A stretch of 64,000 nucleotides of DNA. Source: Trichodelitschia bisporula (Eukaryota; Ascomycota; Dothideomycetes; Phaeotrichales; Phaeotrichaceae). Below, piece by piece: positions 33,562-43,137 of this stretch. The stretch spans positions 1,019,228-1,083,227 of the forward strand of contig ML996689.1 in assembly GCA_010356995.1 (NCBI GenBank). Direction: 5' to 3'. Numbering within the stretch: position 1 is the stretch's first letter; each line of letters starts with the position of its first letter. A program made the translations under genes and the position numbers. The notes under the pieces were generated by a model. That model saw only the letters and a program-made list of their open reading frames with translations. It did not search any database and was not told the origin of the DNA.

Positions 33562-34073
33562 ATGTCCAACATGATGGACATTGACTTCACTCGTCGCAAC
33601 AAGAAGCCTAGGCCGCTCAGCGAGTCGGAGCGCGCCAAGTTGGAGGAGTTCATCGACGCCATCCACTACTCGGCTAGGTAGAATTTGTTGACTTTTGCCG
33701 CCTTTTTCTCAGCGCTTACAAGCTCGCCAGATACTCCGATGACGAGTTCGAGTACCGCCACGTCCAGCTTCCCAAACAGATGCTCAAGGTCATCCCCAAG
33801 GAATACTTTGACGGCTCGCGTGGTACACTCAAGTTGCTCTGGGAAGATGAGTGGCGTGCCCTGGGTATCACGCAGGTACGTGATTTTACGTGTCTGGTTG
33901 TTGTGTATGATTGCTAACTGCTTGAAGAGCCTGGGCTGGGAGCACTACGAGGTGCATGAGCCGGAGCCGCACATTCTGCTCTTCAAGTATGTCCATTCGC
34001 GGTCGTATTGCGAGGCCAACAGTAGCTAACTACCAACAGGCGTCCCATTGACTACCAAGCCGCTGCTCACTGA
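33562..34073 (+). CDS. cks1: Cyclin-dependent kinase regulatory subunit Cks1
   Basis: A small adaptor that binds CDK1 and phosphorylated substrates to promote multisite phosphorylation in the cell cycle. Four exons: 33562-33677, 33731-33875, 33928-33986 and 34040-34073, giving 117 residues. Landmarks are [57 protein letters not shown] and the hinge motif HEPEPH followed by ILLFKRPIDYQ. Anion-binding residues (Arg of YSARYSDD, SLGWEHY) are present. Exon 2 was started at 33731 because that gives the family-typical HYSARYSDD. A stronger-looking acceptor 18 nt earlier (exon start 33713) is also in frame and would add six residues. Confidence 0.95.
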
Positions 34074-34514
34074 GCCCGCGCCAACTCAAGCCTGAAATCT
34101 GGCAGGAGCTATCATATGGCCAGCAGCTTGTCACGCTCAAAGGGGCTTGGAAGCTATCTTTCTTACCGTCTTCTCCGATCGTTGATGATGTCAGGCTACT
34201 GTGTGGGTATGCTGCAGTCCAGTAAACCGCACACACCATCCGGCTTGATAGTTAGTTGGCCTCCACGATCTTATGCTCGATGAAGCTATGTTTAGGTGTC
34301 CTTTTTCATTCGAGGAGTTCGGAGCCCGGAGGACTGTATCGAGGCGCTATTGTAGATAAAGAGACAGGATGTCTTGCATTGCTAGCGTCATTGTCCGAGA
34401 GTGTGTCCGGAGGGATGTCATCAAATTCGGCAAAGGTCTGTGTCTCCAACGCTTGTCCATGACGGGCCACTGGAAGTGGTGATTCAGTCGCGATTTCTCA
34501 ATGAGACTGTCCTG
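34074..34514. other. Convergent 3' region, cks1 / usb1
   Basis: A 441-bp stretch between facing stop codons. No gene is recognisable. Confidence 0.35.
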
Positions 34515-35463
34515 TTACCAGAGAACTCTGCCAGTATCTTCGGTCCTGTTCTTCAAAAGGTCGACCGAGTGAATTGTGTTGCCTATCTTGACTTTGACTG
34601 TATCGAAGTCAATGCGCATACCATTGACATTGCTTTGCGCAGCTCTTTGCCATAGGCGCTCAACGCTGCCGGCGTAAGTTGGGAGTGCCAGGCTCCATGC
34701 TATGCTAAGGTGAAAGAAGGCAGAGTAGTCCGGTAAGGGGTCGGCATTGTCGTCCTCTTGCTTTGCGTAAAGTATGGGTTGGCCGCAAGCGATGGCGGTG
34801 GCATTGCAGGCACGGAGAAGACCATTCAGCTCGTCGGTCTCGGGCCGTGCTGTGCTCAAGGAGAGAAACCAGCGTGACCTGTCGTGGTTTGGATACCATG
34901 CGAGATTGGAAAGGGACACGGTAAAGGGTTTGACGGCGGTGCGGCGGATGGCTCGCGACAGCTTATCAAGGAAGTCGTGACGACCGTCGGTTTGGAGGGC
35001 TAACGTACGCGACAGCGAGATGTGGAGCGGGAGAGGGACGTCCAGGTCATTGTGGAGCAAGCTGTGAACTTGTTCTTCGGGCCGTAGGGGTTCTTCTGCG
35101 CCTGCAGCGGCAGCGATAAGGTCGGCGAGGACGACGGTTTCGGAGTGGGATGGGCGCCCTGGAGATTGTCAGTTAAATGCTGATGATGACAGCGGCGGCC
35201 CACGCCCACTTACACTCCAGGTACACATGGCTTGGCCAGTTGCCCTCGACGTGGGGGACCTGGCGCCTCCGTCCGCCATGCAGGTTTGGGTCGTCAATTG
35301 TGCTGATCCTCGCATTTGTCGAATAAAGATCGTGGAAGGCTTGCGGCAGGGCAGGTAAATCCGAGCCTGATTGAGCGCTGCGTTTGCGCTTGAGCTGCTT
35401 CGGCAGTGGGGGCGGTTCGTCATCGGCGGAGGAGTCCGAGTAGGCGACTAGGGGTGTGGACAT
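34515..35463 (-). CDS. usb1: U6 snRNA 3'-end phosphodiesterase Usb1 (Mpn1)
   Basis: A 3'-5' exonuclease of the 2H phosphoesterase fold that trims the oligo(U) tail of U6 snRNA. Two exons (35463-35214 and 35158-34515) give 297 residues. The N-terminus is charged and Pro-rich, with MSTPLVAYSDSSADDE as in many Usb1 proteins. The two catalytic HxS motifs are visible: LHISLSRTLAL (His about 129) and AFFHLSIAWSLALP (His about 232). Other family marks are NWPSHVYLEW at the exon junction, NLAWYPNHDRSRWFLSL and the final strand VKVKIGNTIHSVDL. The spacing between the HxS motifs, about 100 residues, fits the family. It diverges from pal1. Confidence 0.92.
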
Positions 35464-35993
35464 GGTGTGAGGTGTTCCTGGATGCTTGTTCTGCTTTCAG
35501 GACGTTTCGATGTCGCAACAGGACGGGATCCAGTCGTCCATATCTCTTCATTGGCCAACAGCGCCTCTGATGCGTTATCAAATAAACTCAACAAGCTCGT
35601 GGCTCACGGACCTCAGGCAATCATTTAATTACCGTAGCATGTGGCTCCCAGCCATCTCCCCACATGACGTCACGAGATTAGAGCGGCTCCCTTCGCCCCT
35701 CGTACGCAACGTACGTAACGTAGCACCTCAATTCCCCTTTCAGAATACGGGAAACAGGCACTGGCAAGAAGACATTGGCAGGAAGGTACTGGCTTGCTTG
35801 ACGTCTTGATCCTTGGTATTGTGGAAGCCATGGAATCCGTGGAAAAAGGCCACGACATGAATGATCCACTCCCATCCACCCTTAAAACCATTTATCACTG
35901 TCCCTTCTTTCTCGTCTTCTCCTTCCTCCTTTCCCACCACCCCTAACCGCTTCGCCGCTTACTTCCTTGCGATTCACAAGTCAAAAAGTCACC
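35464..35993. promoter_or_regulatory. Bidirectional promoter region, usb1 / pal1
   Basis: A 530-bp stretch between two divergent starts. It has a cluster of ACGTA/CGTACG repeats at 35701-35722 and a C/T-rich stretch just before pal1 (about 35900-35945). An open frame running into pal1 from 35861 is leader sequence: the better start is in the small first exon at 35994. Confidence 0.45.
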
Positions 35994-37194
35994 ATGGCGA
36001 TGGTAATGGACAGCGCACAGGTGCGTCATTTACCGCTGTAGTGTGCCCGCCGTGTTATCTCCGCCTCGCTCTAACCTCTCTTCCGTATGGCCAGGCACAC
36101 AGCCACCTCTTGAATCCTCTGATGGGGCCGACCCCAAGCGATGAAACTGGCCTAGGGACACATTTCCATTCGACTCTTGCACCCCGACCGGCATCCAATT
36201 CTCGCCCATCTCAATTCGATAACGCCGACATCTCGACCAAGATGCCTCTCCGTAAGCAGGTCCCGACCTCGTCCCAACAGGCTCGGACCACGCGGCATCG
36301 CTCTGTCAGCCAGCCGCAGCACATGTCACGCACCCTCGCCTCGGGCAGTACGGCGGGTGGAGCATATCATGACAACTTCCCCCCCCAACGGGGTGCATCA
36401 AGCTCTAAACAGCCATCATCTAATATGTCCGACGCTCCCGTCCGTCGCGCCGCCTCGTTGAGTGCTCGTCCTTTGGACAGCATCCGTCAGGACCACAAGT
36501 CGGCGAATCGAGCACCTCACCTCCGCAAGCGGCACCTGCCTGGTCCGGACTTGATTGACCGGCTCGACATTGGGCCGGGAGGGCAGTACCACCATGAAGG
36601 GCCATATGATGCCACCCTTATTGCCCGCAATTTGTCTTGGAAACATAGCCCCATGGCTGCTGTGCAGGACAGTAACGCGGAGGCGCTAAAAGCGACGCCG
36701 CGGGAGAACATCATCGATGCGGTTGAGAAACACCGACCCCTTGATGGGGTCGCTGCGATTGCCCCTGGGCATCGGGACCAGTTCGGGCGTATGTACGACT
36801 ACGAGGAGGGCTCCAACATGATGATCGATGCTGGCGGGAACTACAAACGCTGGCTTGGTGTGGTAAGCAAGGGACTCTACTACGAAACTAAGAGAACATT
36901 TCGTCTAACGTACCGTCCAAGGAGTACCATCCGGACGACATTGATGGTAAAGGCGAACCGTCCTTCACTATTGAACGTGCCCTTAAAGAGCATAAGAGAC
37001 AAGGCGATCTTGGCGGCGGCCGGCGGTCCAGCATCGAGCTTCAGGAACACCAGCCGTCCGGCGCATGGGCCAAAACCTCAGCATATGACGAAGAGGAGGT
37101 GCAGCCGAAGCGGCACAGCAAGCGGCATTCCTTAGACGGTATCAAGAGGCGCATAGGAAGCATACGACGCCGGAAAGACCAGCCATCTCCATAG
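35994..37194 (+). CDS. pal1: Pal1 family cell-morphology protein
   Basis: Pal1-type proteins localise to cortical sites of growth and endocytosis and help keep cell shape. Three exons (35994-36020, 36095-36862, 36922-37194) give 355 residues. The first exon encodes MAMVMDSAQ with a good CACCATGG context. The PAL1 domain spans the middle to C-terminal part: KRHLPGPDLIDRLD, YHHEGPYDATLIARN, SPMAAVQDSNAEALKATPRE, IIDAVEKHRPLDG, MYDYEEGSNMM and, across the last intron, EYHPDDIDGKGEPSFTIERA. The tail is basic (KRHSKRHSLDGIKRRIGSIR). The region before the domain is Ser/Pro-rich and likely disordered. The upstream open frame from 35861 would add residues unlike any Pal1 protein. Confidence 0.9.
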
Positions 37195-37569
37195 GGGTTT
37201 GGTCATTTTCCTGCCTCCCTTGCCTCCTTCATTGTTCCGGTGGGGTTATCATGTCCCACTGGGTAGAGTTATCCTTCCACTCAGCGTGTTTTGGGATGTG
37301 GTGCGCCCTTTAATCCCGCAGAATCCTATTCATCATTAACGAAGCTGCAAATGTACACAGAGGTATATGCTTTTGGCGCTTATGACTCCCTTGTCATGAT
37401 AGACTGGCACTTGGCAAATAGGAAATGAGGTTTTTCAATGCCAATTAAGACTACCTTTAAGGTATTCAGACGATGCTCCACTCACAAGATGAATCAATGC
37501 CGTAGTTCGAGGGTACATCCAGAACCAGAATTACGGAACGCTCCAAACAGCCAGCTTTCTTGCTGCTGC
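37195..37569. other. Convergent 3' region, pal1 / peroxidase
   Basis: A 375-bp stretch between facing stop codons. No gene is recognisable. Confidence 0.35.
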
Positions 37570-38610
37570 CTATGATCTCGGCTTAAACATAGGTGCAGAC
37601 TTGATATCCCGCTTCTTGCCCGTCGACCTCGGCAGCGCATCCGTACAGTCAGTCAAGGCATCGGCGCCGCCCGGCACGCCCAGCAACAGCATGCGGCTCA
37701 TAGCATCGGCAAACTTTCCACTCCACTTTCCCTGATTATCCACAAACCCCTATCGCACATCAGCATCACATACTACACCTCATCCTGGCCAAACTCACCT
37801 TAAACTCCTTCCCGACCTGCACCTGCTTCGACAGCGCCAAATCCGACGCAAACCTGAAGTTGCCTGGCGGCGGTGGCTCCGCCAATGTCTCGCCGTAGAA
37901 CTTGACGTCCCACACGCCCGGCGTGCTGTCCTGCGGCTTGCCCGCCTGCGCCTGGTCGACGAAGAATTGCTTGCTCGTTGTGTGCGCCCCGACCAGTGCG
38001 GCTAGGTCCACGGCGTCGAACCCCTTGTCCTGGAACAGCGCAAAGAGGCTGTCCCCTGATGCGTTGACGTCGGGCAGGAGACCGTCCGGGGCGGGGGTTG
38101 AGGAGTCTTTGCGCCCAATGTAGGTTTTGACTTGCGGGCCGCTCGGACAGGTTACGATTGCGTGGGCGCCGGCGAAGGCGATCATGTCTGCTACGCCGAC
38201 GCTGCGTGTCTTGGAGAGGTCGAGGAGCTTGGCGGATATGGCTTGCAGGCCGTTGTTTTCTGCACGGTTGTATTCTTGCGCGAGGATGAGGGAGCCGTCA
38301 CAACCTCCTTTGGCGCCTTGGGCTTTGTTCCAGGTACCGCAGTCCTGGGGGTGTTAGTGAAGGTTGATGGGGGAGGAGGGGGAAGTACGTGGAAGGCAGC
38401 GCGGATAGCGGCGCGGGCATCGTCGTTGCATTGGCCATTGGTCAGGAACATCTTGGTTAGGTCTTGGGAGACCGTGGTCCATGCTGGGGGGCATTTGTTG
38501 CCGTTCTTGCGTGGGAAGAGGGAGGCGAGGCCGCGCTTGAGAGAAGTGAAGGGGAGCTCTAGGGCGTAGCCGGAGGCTACTAAGGCGAGGAGGAGGGTTG
38601 AGGAACGCAT
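37570..38610 (-). CDS. Secreted class II-type haem peroxidase
   Basis: Three exons (38610-38389, 38344-37799, 37749-37570) give 315 residues. The first 17 residues (MRSSTLLLALVASGYAL) form a signal peptide. The distal haem pocket is complete: AAIRAAFHDCGTW with Arg70 and His74, the CAC codon sitting at the splice junction. The proximal His195 lies in DLAALVGAHTTSKQFF. GGCDGSLIL after the distal helix and ADMIAFAGAHAIVTCPSG are typical of fungal plant-type peroxidases of the non-animal superfamily. Such enzymes use H2O2 to oxidise phenols, Mn(II) or other substrates outside the cell. Whether this one has Mn-binding residues or a surface Trp cannot be decided by eye, so I call it ligninase-like without subclass. 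A TATA box lies upstream. Confidence 0.9.
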
Positions 38611-39579
38611 CGCGGAGATTAAAGGATAATAGAATTAGGATTAAATATGCTTCTAGAAGAATTGAGAGCGACGGCCTGCCGTGTTGGGGATGTGAGCTGG
38701 GCTGCTTTGCGCCGTCCTTTGGACCTTTATACACTGCAGGCTGAGGTCTGCAAGCTACTGCTTCGCTAGCTCCAAGCCGATGGAAGGGCCGTGGAAGCTT
38801 CGCTTTACGCTCTTAGGAATTTCCGTCTTGGCTGTAGGAGGATGTTTTCGAATCCGGCACGTGGAAGCAGAAGCTATGGCTGGCGATGAAAGCTTCGCAG
38901 CTTGGGGGCCGCGGAGTAGGCTGAGAAGTTTCTAAATCGGTCGTCCCAAACATCTGGATCTCGGTGTGCGGCAAGGTTGCGGGAGAAGCGTGACATGTTC
39001 TTCGATGATTTGCATTAAGGGTTGTGGCATATACTACAAGTTGGCGTTTGCGAAGAGCCTCATCGTGACCTGTGATGCAGGCTCCTCGTCCGTGCATGCG
39101 GGTCTCATACTACTCCAACGGGGAACGGGGTTGTTGGAGCACTTTGCCACTAAAGCCGTATGGGGCGTATGCCGAGTCATGTTTGAGCTACGATCTGGAT
39201 GTGATGATGTTAGCAGATCGTCGGAGGGGTTGGGGATATGTATGGATACGAATACGTGACTTCAGCGCCTAAAGACCGGAACCACACCGTACGGCGGCGG
39301 AATCCATTTGCTCAGAGAGTCAGAGAATGAAGAGATACGGTCAAAGCAGATTTGCTGAGCCATACCACTATGAGGTTCGTTTCTCAATGTTTTTCCGTCG
39401 AAGGCTGGAACTCGTGGCTTCCGACTGAAGTCGGGTGGTCGAGTTCCGGGCAACCTCTGACCCTTGGCAGGTAACAAACGACTCAGTCAAACCAGTGACG
39501 GTTTCGATTTGCCCCTCCCCCTAAATACTACTCTCTGCCATCGAAGTGCACACAGCAAGTAACAAGAGAGATATTTACT
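38611..39579. other. Intergenic region, peroxidase / 40-codon ORF
   Basis: A 969-bp stretch between divergent starts. It carries a TATA box for the peroxidase gene (38727-38732 on the minus strand) and several short meaningless frames. Confidence 0.35.
38727..38732 (-). promoter_or_regulatory. TATA box of the peroxidase gene
   Basis: TATAAA on the minus strand lies about 117 bp upstream of the peroxidase start codon, in the context GTGTATAAAGG. A TATA promoter would fit an inducible secreted enzyme. Confidence 0.55.
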
Positions 39580-39702
39580 ATGGATACATTGAAACCCAGA
39601 CCAAAGTTCTACCGTGACGACTCTCCACTTTCGCCTACCGCGACGCCAAAACTCCCGACCAAGTTCTCCGTCAACATAACCGTCAAACAGGCCGCCGATT
39701 AG
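39580..39702 (+). CDS. Possible 40-residue protein, unknown
   Basis: A short intronless frame encoding a basic 40-residue peptide that begins MDTLKPRPKFYRDDSPLSPT and ends VNITVKQAAD. An AT-containing C-rich stretch (about 39513-39530) about 50-65 bp upstream could act as a promoter. The stop lies 9 bp from the snx4 stop on the other strand, so the two genes would be tail to tail. The composition (no bias, balanced codons) is not typical of chance frames, but the length is below any safe limit. I know no homologue. Confidence 0.3.
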   Translation: MDTLKPRPKFYRDDSPLSPTATPKLPTKFSVNITVKQAAD

Positions 39703-39711
39703 GCATAACCA

Positions 39712-41462
39712 TCACGCATCCGAAACTGAGGGCTGCTCCATCTTTTCGAGAAACTCCTCCCATGTCTCCACTGTCCCTTTGAAAAAGTCGATATGAGAAT
39801 CGGCAAGACTGCCAAGTGTATCCTGCAGCTCGACAGACTTAATTCGCTCGAACTCTTCGACCTCGCTCACAGTACGGTCGTCAAACGATTCGCTTTGGAT
39901 CTTCGCCTGCTCCACTTCCCTGGTCAAGCGCTGGATCTGGATCTCGAGTTTCCGTTGGCGGTCGCGTCGCGCTTGCTCGTGGTCGACACCCCGGACATCT
40001 TCGATTTTGCTGCGCAGGAAGCCGCCTGCTCCAGTGCTACCGTGCTGCGAAGCGAGCTGATCTCTGTCAGCAGCAGCTCGGGCAAGGTAGTCTGATAGTC
40101 CTTCAAAGTCTAGCTGCTTTTGCTCACGCGCCTTAAGCAGTGCTCGGAGAGCGGCGATGTATGCGGTCATGTCGCGCAGTGAACTGGCGTAGTCCAGACC
40201 GGTGTGGTCTCTAAGTGCCTTGAAGTTGAGGGATGTGGTTTCAAGAGATGACGCAAACGAGGTGAGTGGCTGCTCGACACCTGGTTCCAGCGTAATCAGC
40301 TTTCGGAATTGTGTGGCAAGGTCTCCGTAGTCCGTCTCCAAATCGCCTTGCCTCCGGGCGACCCTCGTCACAATCTTTTCCACATGACCCAAGTCCTCAT
40401 CCAGCTTGTCGGCACGCTCTTTGACCTCTATGAAGCGCTTGTCCGGCTTATGAACCTTGGTGAAGGCATTCAGGAAGGTATCGGTGAAGTTATCGAACAC
40501 GCCTGCGTTGCCTTGGTCAACCGTGGTTGTCTTAGCAACACGCCCGCGCATGGTTGCATGCCATTCCGGGCTCTCGAGAAACTCAAGCAAGATTGAGGAA
40601 CGGCGGAGTTCTGGATGAAGTGTTATACGCTTTAGGAACCGGTGCAGCGAGTGCGATCGGCGCAAGGTGAAATCGGCACCGAATCTGTCTCCGCGGACGT
40701 AGGCCATGTTGTGTTTCTCAGGAAGCGGTGGTACAGCAACAGCGGCATATTGAGTAGTGAGCGATTCGTAGAGGAAGACAAAGTCGCGAAAGCGTCTGCG
40801 GACTTTGGTCTCGGGGCGCTGAAGCCTAGATTTAGTGATACTGCGATTCCGATGAGGACCGGCAGCCTACCTGAAAGGTTGGGAAATTGGTCTATCAAGC
40901 GTAAGCTTCTATCGCGCGGTTCGAGAAGAGCTTCTAAAAGCTGCGCGAGGCGAACATACCCGTGTGGTGACCAAGTACGAGATGTAAACGTCCTTGGTGC
41001 CCTCATTCTCCTTCAGCGGCGAGTCGACCGTACACTCAAGCCGACCATCGCCGAAGTCCTGAGGATGCATGGCTGAATGGTAATGGCGTTCTGTAGAAGC
41101 CAGACGAGTGGTGGCTATTGGTGATGCTACCTGGAGCTCCTGGTCAAATGGTAGGTTGGCGGGCAAAGCTGTGGAGTCTGGGGAGCGTTCCGTTCCCGCG
41201 CCAAATGACGCCGTGGAGGCAGTCGCGGCAGTCCGTGCGCCATGCCTTTCATGGAATAGGCAGCACGGACCTCTTGACCCGAGCTCTCCACCACCTAAAG
41301 TCCTGGGGTAAGGGCCATCCGAAAATGTTGTAGCGCTCCCCCCAGAAAGTTCTGGCCGGCCTCTTCCAAAGTCTTCGTCGAGTAAGAGGCAGAGACTATC
41401 GGGCTCTCGTGCTATGACCTTTCCAATGGCCCTTGGTACCAATTGATGCCGCCTATGCCCAT
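39712..41462 (-). CDS. snx4: Sorting nexin Snx4 / Atg24 (PX-BAR)
   Basis: A phosphoinositide-binding sorting nexin for endosomal recycling and selective autophagy. The certain part is three exons: (start)-40960, a 21-nt microexon 40891-40871 encoding TNFPTFQ, and 40818-39712. Joined, they rebuild the PX core: LECTVDSPLKENEGTKDVYI, SYLVTTR-TNFPTFQ-RPETKV, RRRFRDFVFLYESL, VPPLPEKH and RFLKRITLHPELRR. A BAR-type helical region follows (VERADKL-like, LTREVEQAKIQSE). The N-terminus is uncertain. The nearest in-frame ATG is at 41070 (MHPQDFGDG). A better family length (497 residues) comes from an ATG at 41462 with a 23-nt exon (to 41440) spliced to 41302. That start lies only 16 bp past the stop of the next gene. 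Confidence 0.88.
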
Positions 41463-41478
41463 TGATGAACTTCTCCTG

Positions 41479-41805
41479 CTAGCCGGCCCAACGTATCCAA
41501 AGCTCGTCAAAAGCCATCGTTAGATCCCTATAGTGCCCCCAGTCCTTGGGTACAACCTCTAGAAGCATCTTCGTAGTTTCGTCGATATTCCGGCACCGTC
41601 TAACTACTGCCTGGAGCAGTGTGAGTATCTCGGCCCTCTTCTCTCCGTTATCGATCGCTTCAAAAGGATTGTTGAAGTTTTCGTAAAAATCGGCAAGGGT
41701 CGTGTACAGTTCACTTATCAGCCCGTACGTAGTAGGCTTTGTCCCAGACGACCCTACCTTCGGCTCAATCTGTGATCCCGTCATCGATCCCGCCGCTAAA
41801 TTCAT
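41479..41805 (-). CDS. Small protein of unknown function upstream of snx4
   Basis: An open frame whose first ATG (41805) gives 108 residues; the frame stays open upstream to about 41850 without another ATG. The C-terminal 80 residues look like a real helical domain: GLISELYTTLADFYENFNNP, EKRAEILTLLQAVVRRCRNI and TKMLLEVVPKDWGHYRDLTM. I do not recognise the family. A second ATG frame (41866-41765, 33 residues, MSFEMFDQLSGVVREACHTL..) overlaps its 5' end in another frame and also looks coding. It may be an upstream ORF, or the true N-terminus linked by an intron I could not find. The gene lies on the same strand as snx4 and adk2. Confidence 0.5.
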   Translation of the reverse strand: MNLAAGSMTGSQIEPKVGSSGTKPTTYGLISELYTTLADFYENFNNPFEAIDNGEKRAEILTLLQAVVRRCRNIDETTKMLLEVVPKDWGHYRDLTMAFDELWIRWAG

Positions 41806-41866
41806 CCAGGGTGTGACAGGCTTCGCGGACGACTCCTGAAAGCTGATCAAACATTTCGAATGACAT

Positions 41867-42272
41867 GTCGAATAAGAGTGCGAAAGAAAGCGTGGTGTAC
41901 GTAGCGATGACGACCACCAGTGAGGCTTCTTACCCCGCAGAAGGACCGCTTATTAACGTGGGATCATCACGGCACAAGCACAGCCCAATAACACCTCCCT
42001 TGGTCCTCTCCTGAGCCTTCAAACGAAAGCTCAGCCTCGTCCCGCACTTCTGACCTCCAAACACTCCCGATATCAAGGCTTAGATGGAGGAATTTGGCCA
42101 TTTAGTAGTTGATTTGATCTGAAAAAATGGTAGCACAAGCTTTCCTGCTTGACTCGATAGCTAGTAAACTTGAATACAGTGTCTCATCGCCCGCAGAAAA
42201 GGCATTACGAAACGATGATTCCGAACACGACCGCACCAAACGCCCAGCAACATGTACAGATGAACCCAGCAT
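41867..42272. other. Intergenic region, unknown small gene / adk2
   Basis: A 406-bp stretch between tandem minus-strand genes, presumably adk2 3' end and the promoter of the small gene. No feature is recognisable. Confidence 0.35.
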
Positions 42273-43137
42273 TCAAGAGCTTTGCCCCATTCCGAACCTC
42301 TTCTCGAACTCCTTAATCAGCTGCGGACTGATCTCGTCGCTACTGTTCCCATTTACCGTCCACAAAACCCCCTTCTTGCTGTAATGGTCTAGCAATGGAA
42401 GACTGGTTCGCTCAAACTGCCGGAGCCGCGATTTCCACACCTCGGGGTCGTCATCATCACGACGTGTCAGTGCCTCGCCGGTGGCGTCGTCCTTTCCTGG
42501 GACCTTGGGGGGATTGAAGGTCATGTTGTAGACACGCCCCGAGGGGGCATGGACCCATCGGTTCATTATCCGCTCCATGATCGCGTTGACAGGCGTGTTA
42601 AGATACACAACCAAGTTGATGGGAATCAAATTGTCAATTTGTGAGGCCTGTGAAACGGTACGCGGGAAACCGTCGAGAATGAATGACGAATTGGGGTTGT
42701 CAGAATAGGTGTATTGCGAAAAGGTAGGCGGCGCAGTCATGTCCTCCATGGAAGACGTAGACAAGTTGGATGTCGTGCAGCTGAGCGTGTACGGCATGCG
42801 CGGCTCTCTTTCGGCCCACCCTCGCTTGGTAGCCTCGTTGAGAATGAGCCTCAGCATCATGGCGTCAGGAACAAGCACGCCGGCCTTCATCTTGGATTCC
42901 GCTAGAATACCTGGGACATGGAGTGTGAGCGCGAAAAGGCTACGAAAATAGGAGTATGGCAAGCATACCGAGTGGAGTCTGCTGCCTAACATTCTCTCGA
43001 AGCAAATCGCCGGAGCTTAGCGACGACAGTTGAGGGAACCTTTTCATCAGGCGTGCCGTTTGTGTCCCTTTTCCGACACCAGGTGCGCCGACAAGAATAA
43101 CGCGTGCAGCGCGTCCCAGCTGCGACAAGCCATGCAT
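42273..43137 (-). CDS. adk2: GTP:AMP phosphotransferase / adenylate kinase Adk2
   Basis: A mitochondrial-type nucleoside monophosphate kinase that transfers phosphate from GTP (or ATP) to AMP. Two exons (43137-42969 and 42910-42273) give 268 residues. The P-loop GAPGVGKGTQ is at about residues 17-26, followed by SSLSSGDLLRENV and LVPDAMMLRLILNE. After a family-variable insert come FILDGFPRTVSQA, the CDR-type VVYLNTPVNAIMERI, NRWVHAPSGRVYNMTFNPPK (lid) and LTRRDDDDPEVWKSRLRQF. The lid sequence HAPSGRVYNxxFNPPK is typical of the Adk2/AK3 group rather than cytosolic Adk1. No strong presequence is visible, as in yeast Adk2. Confidence 0.93.

Noticed and set aside
35861-35993. Upstream start for Pal1 in the long open frame
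   Set aside because: The added sequence is unlike Pal1 proteins, and a short ATG exon with good context and splice sites at 35994-36020 explains the start better.
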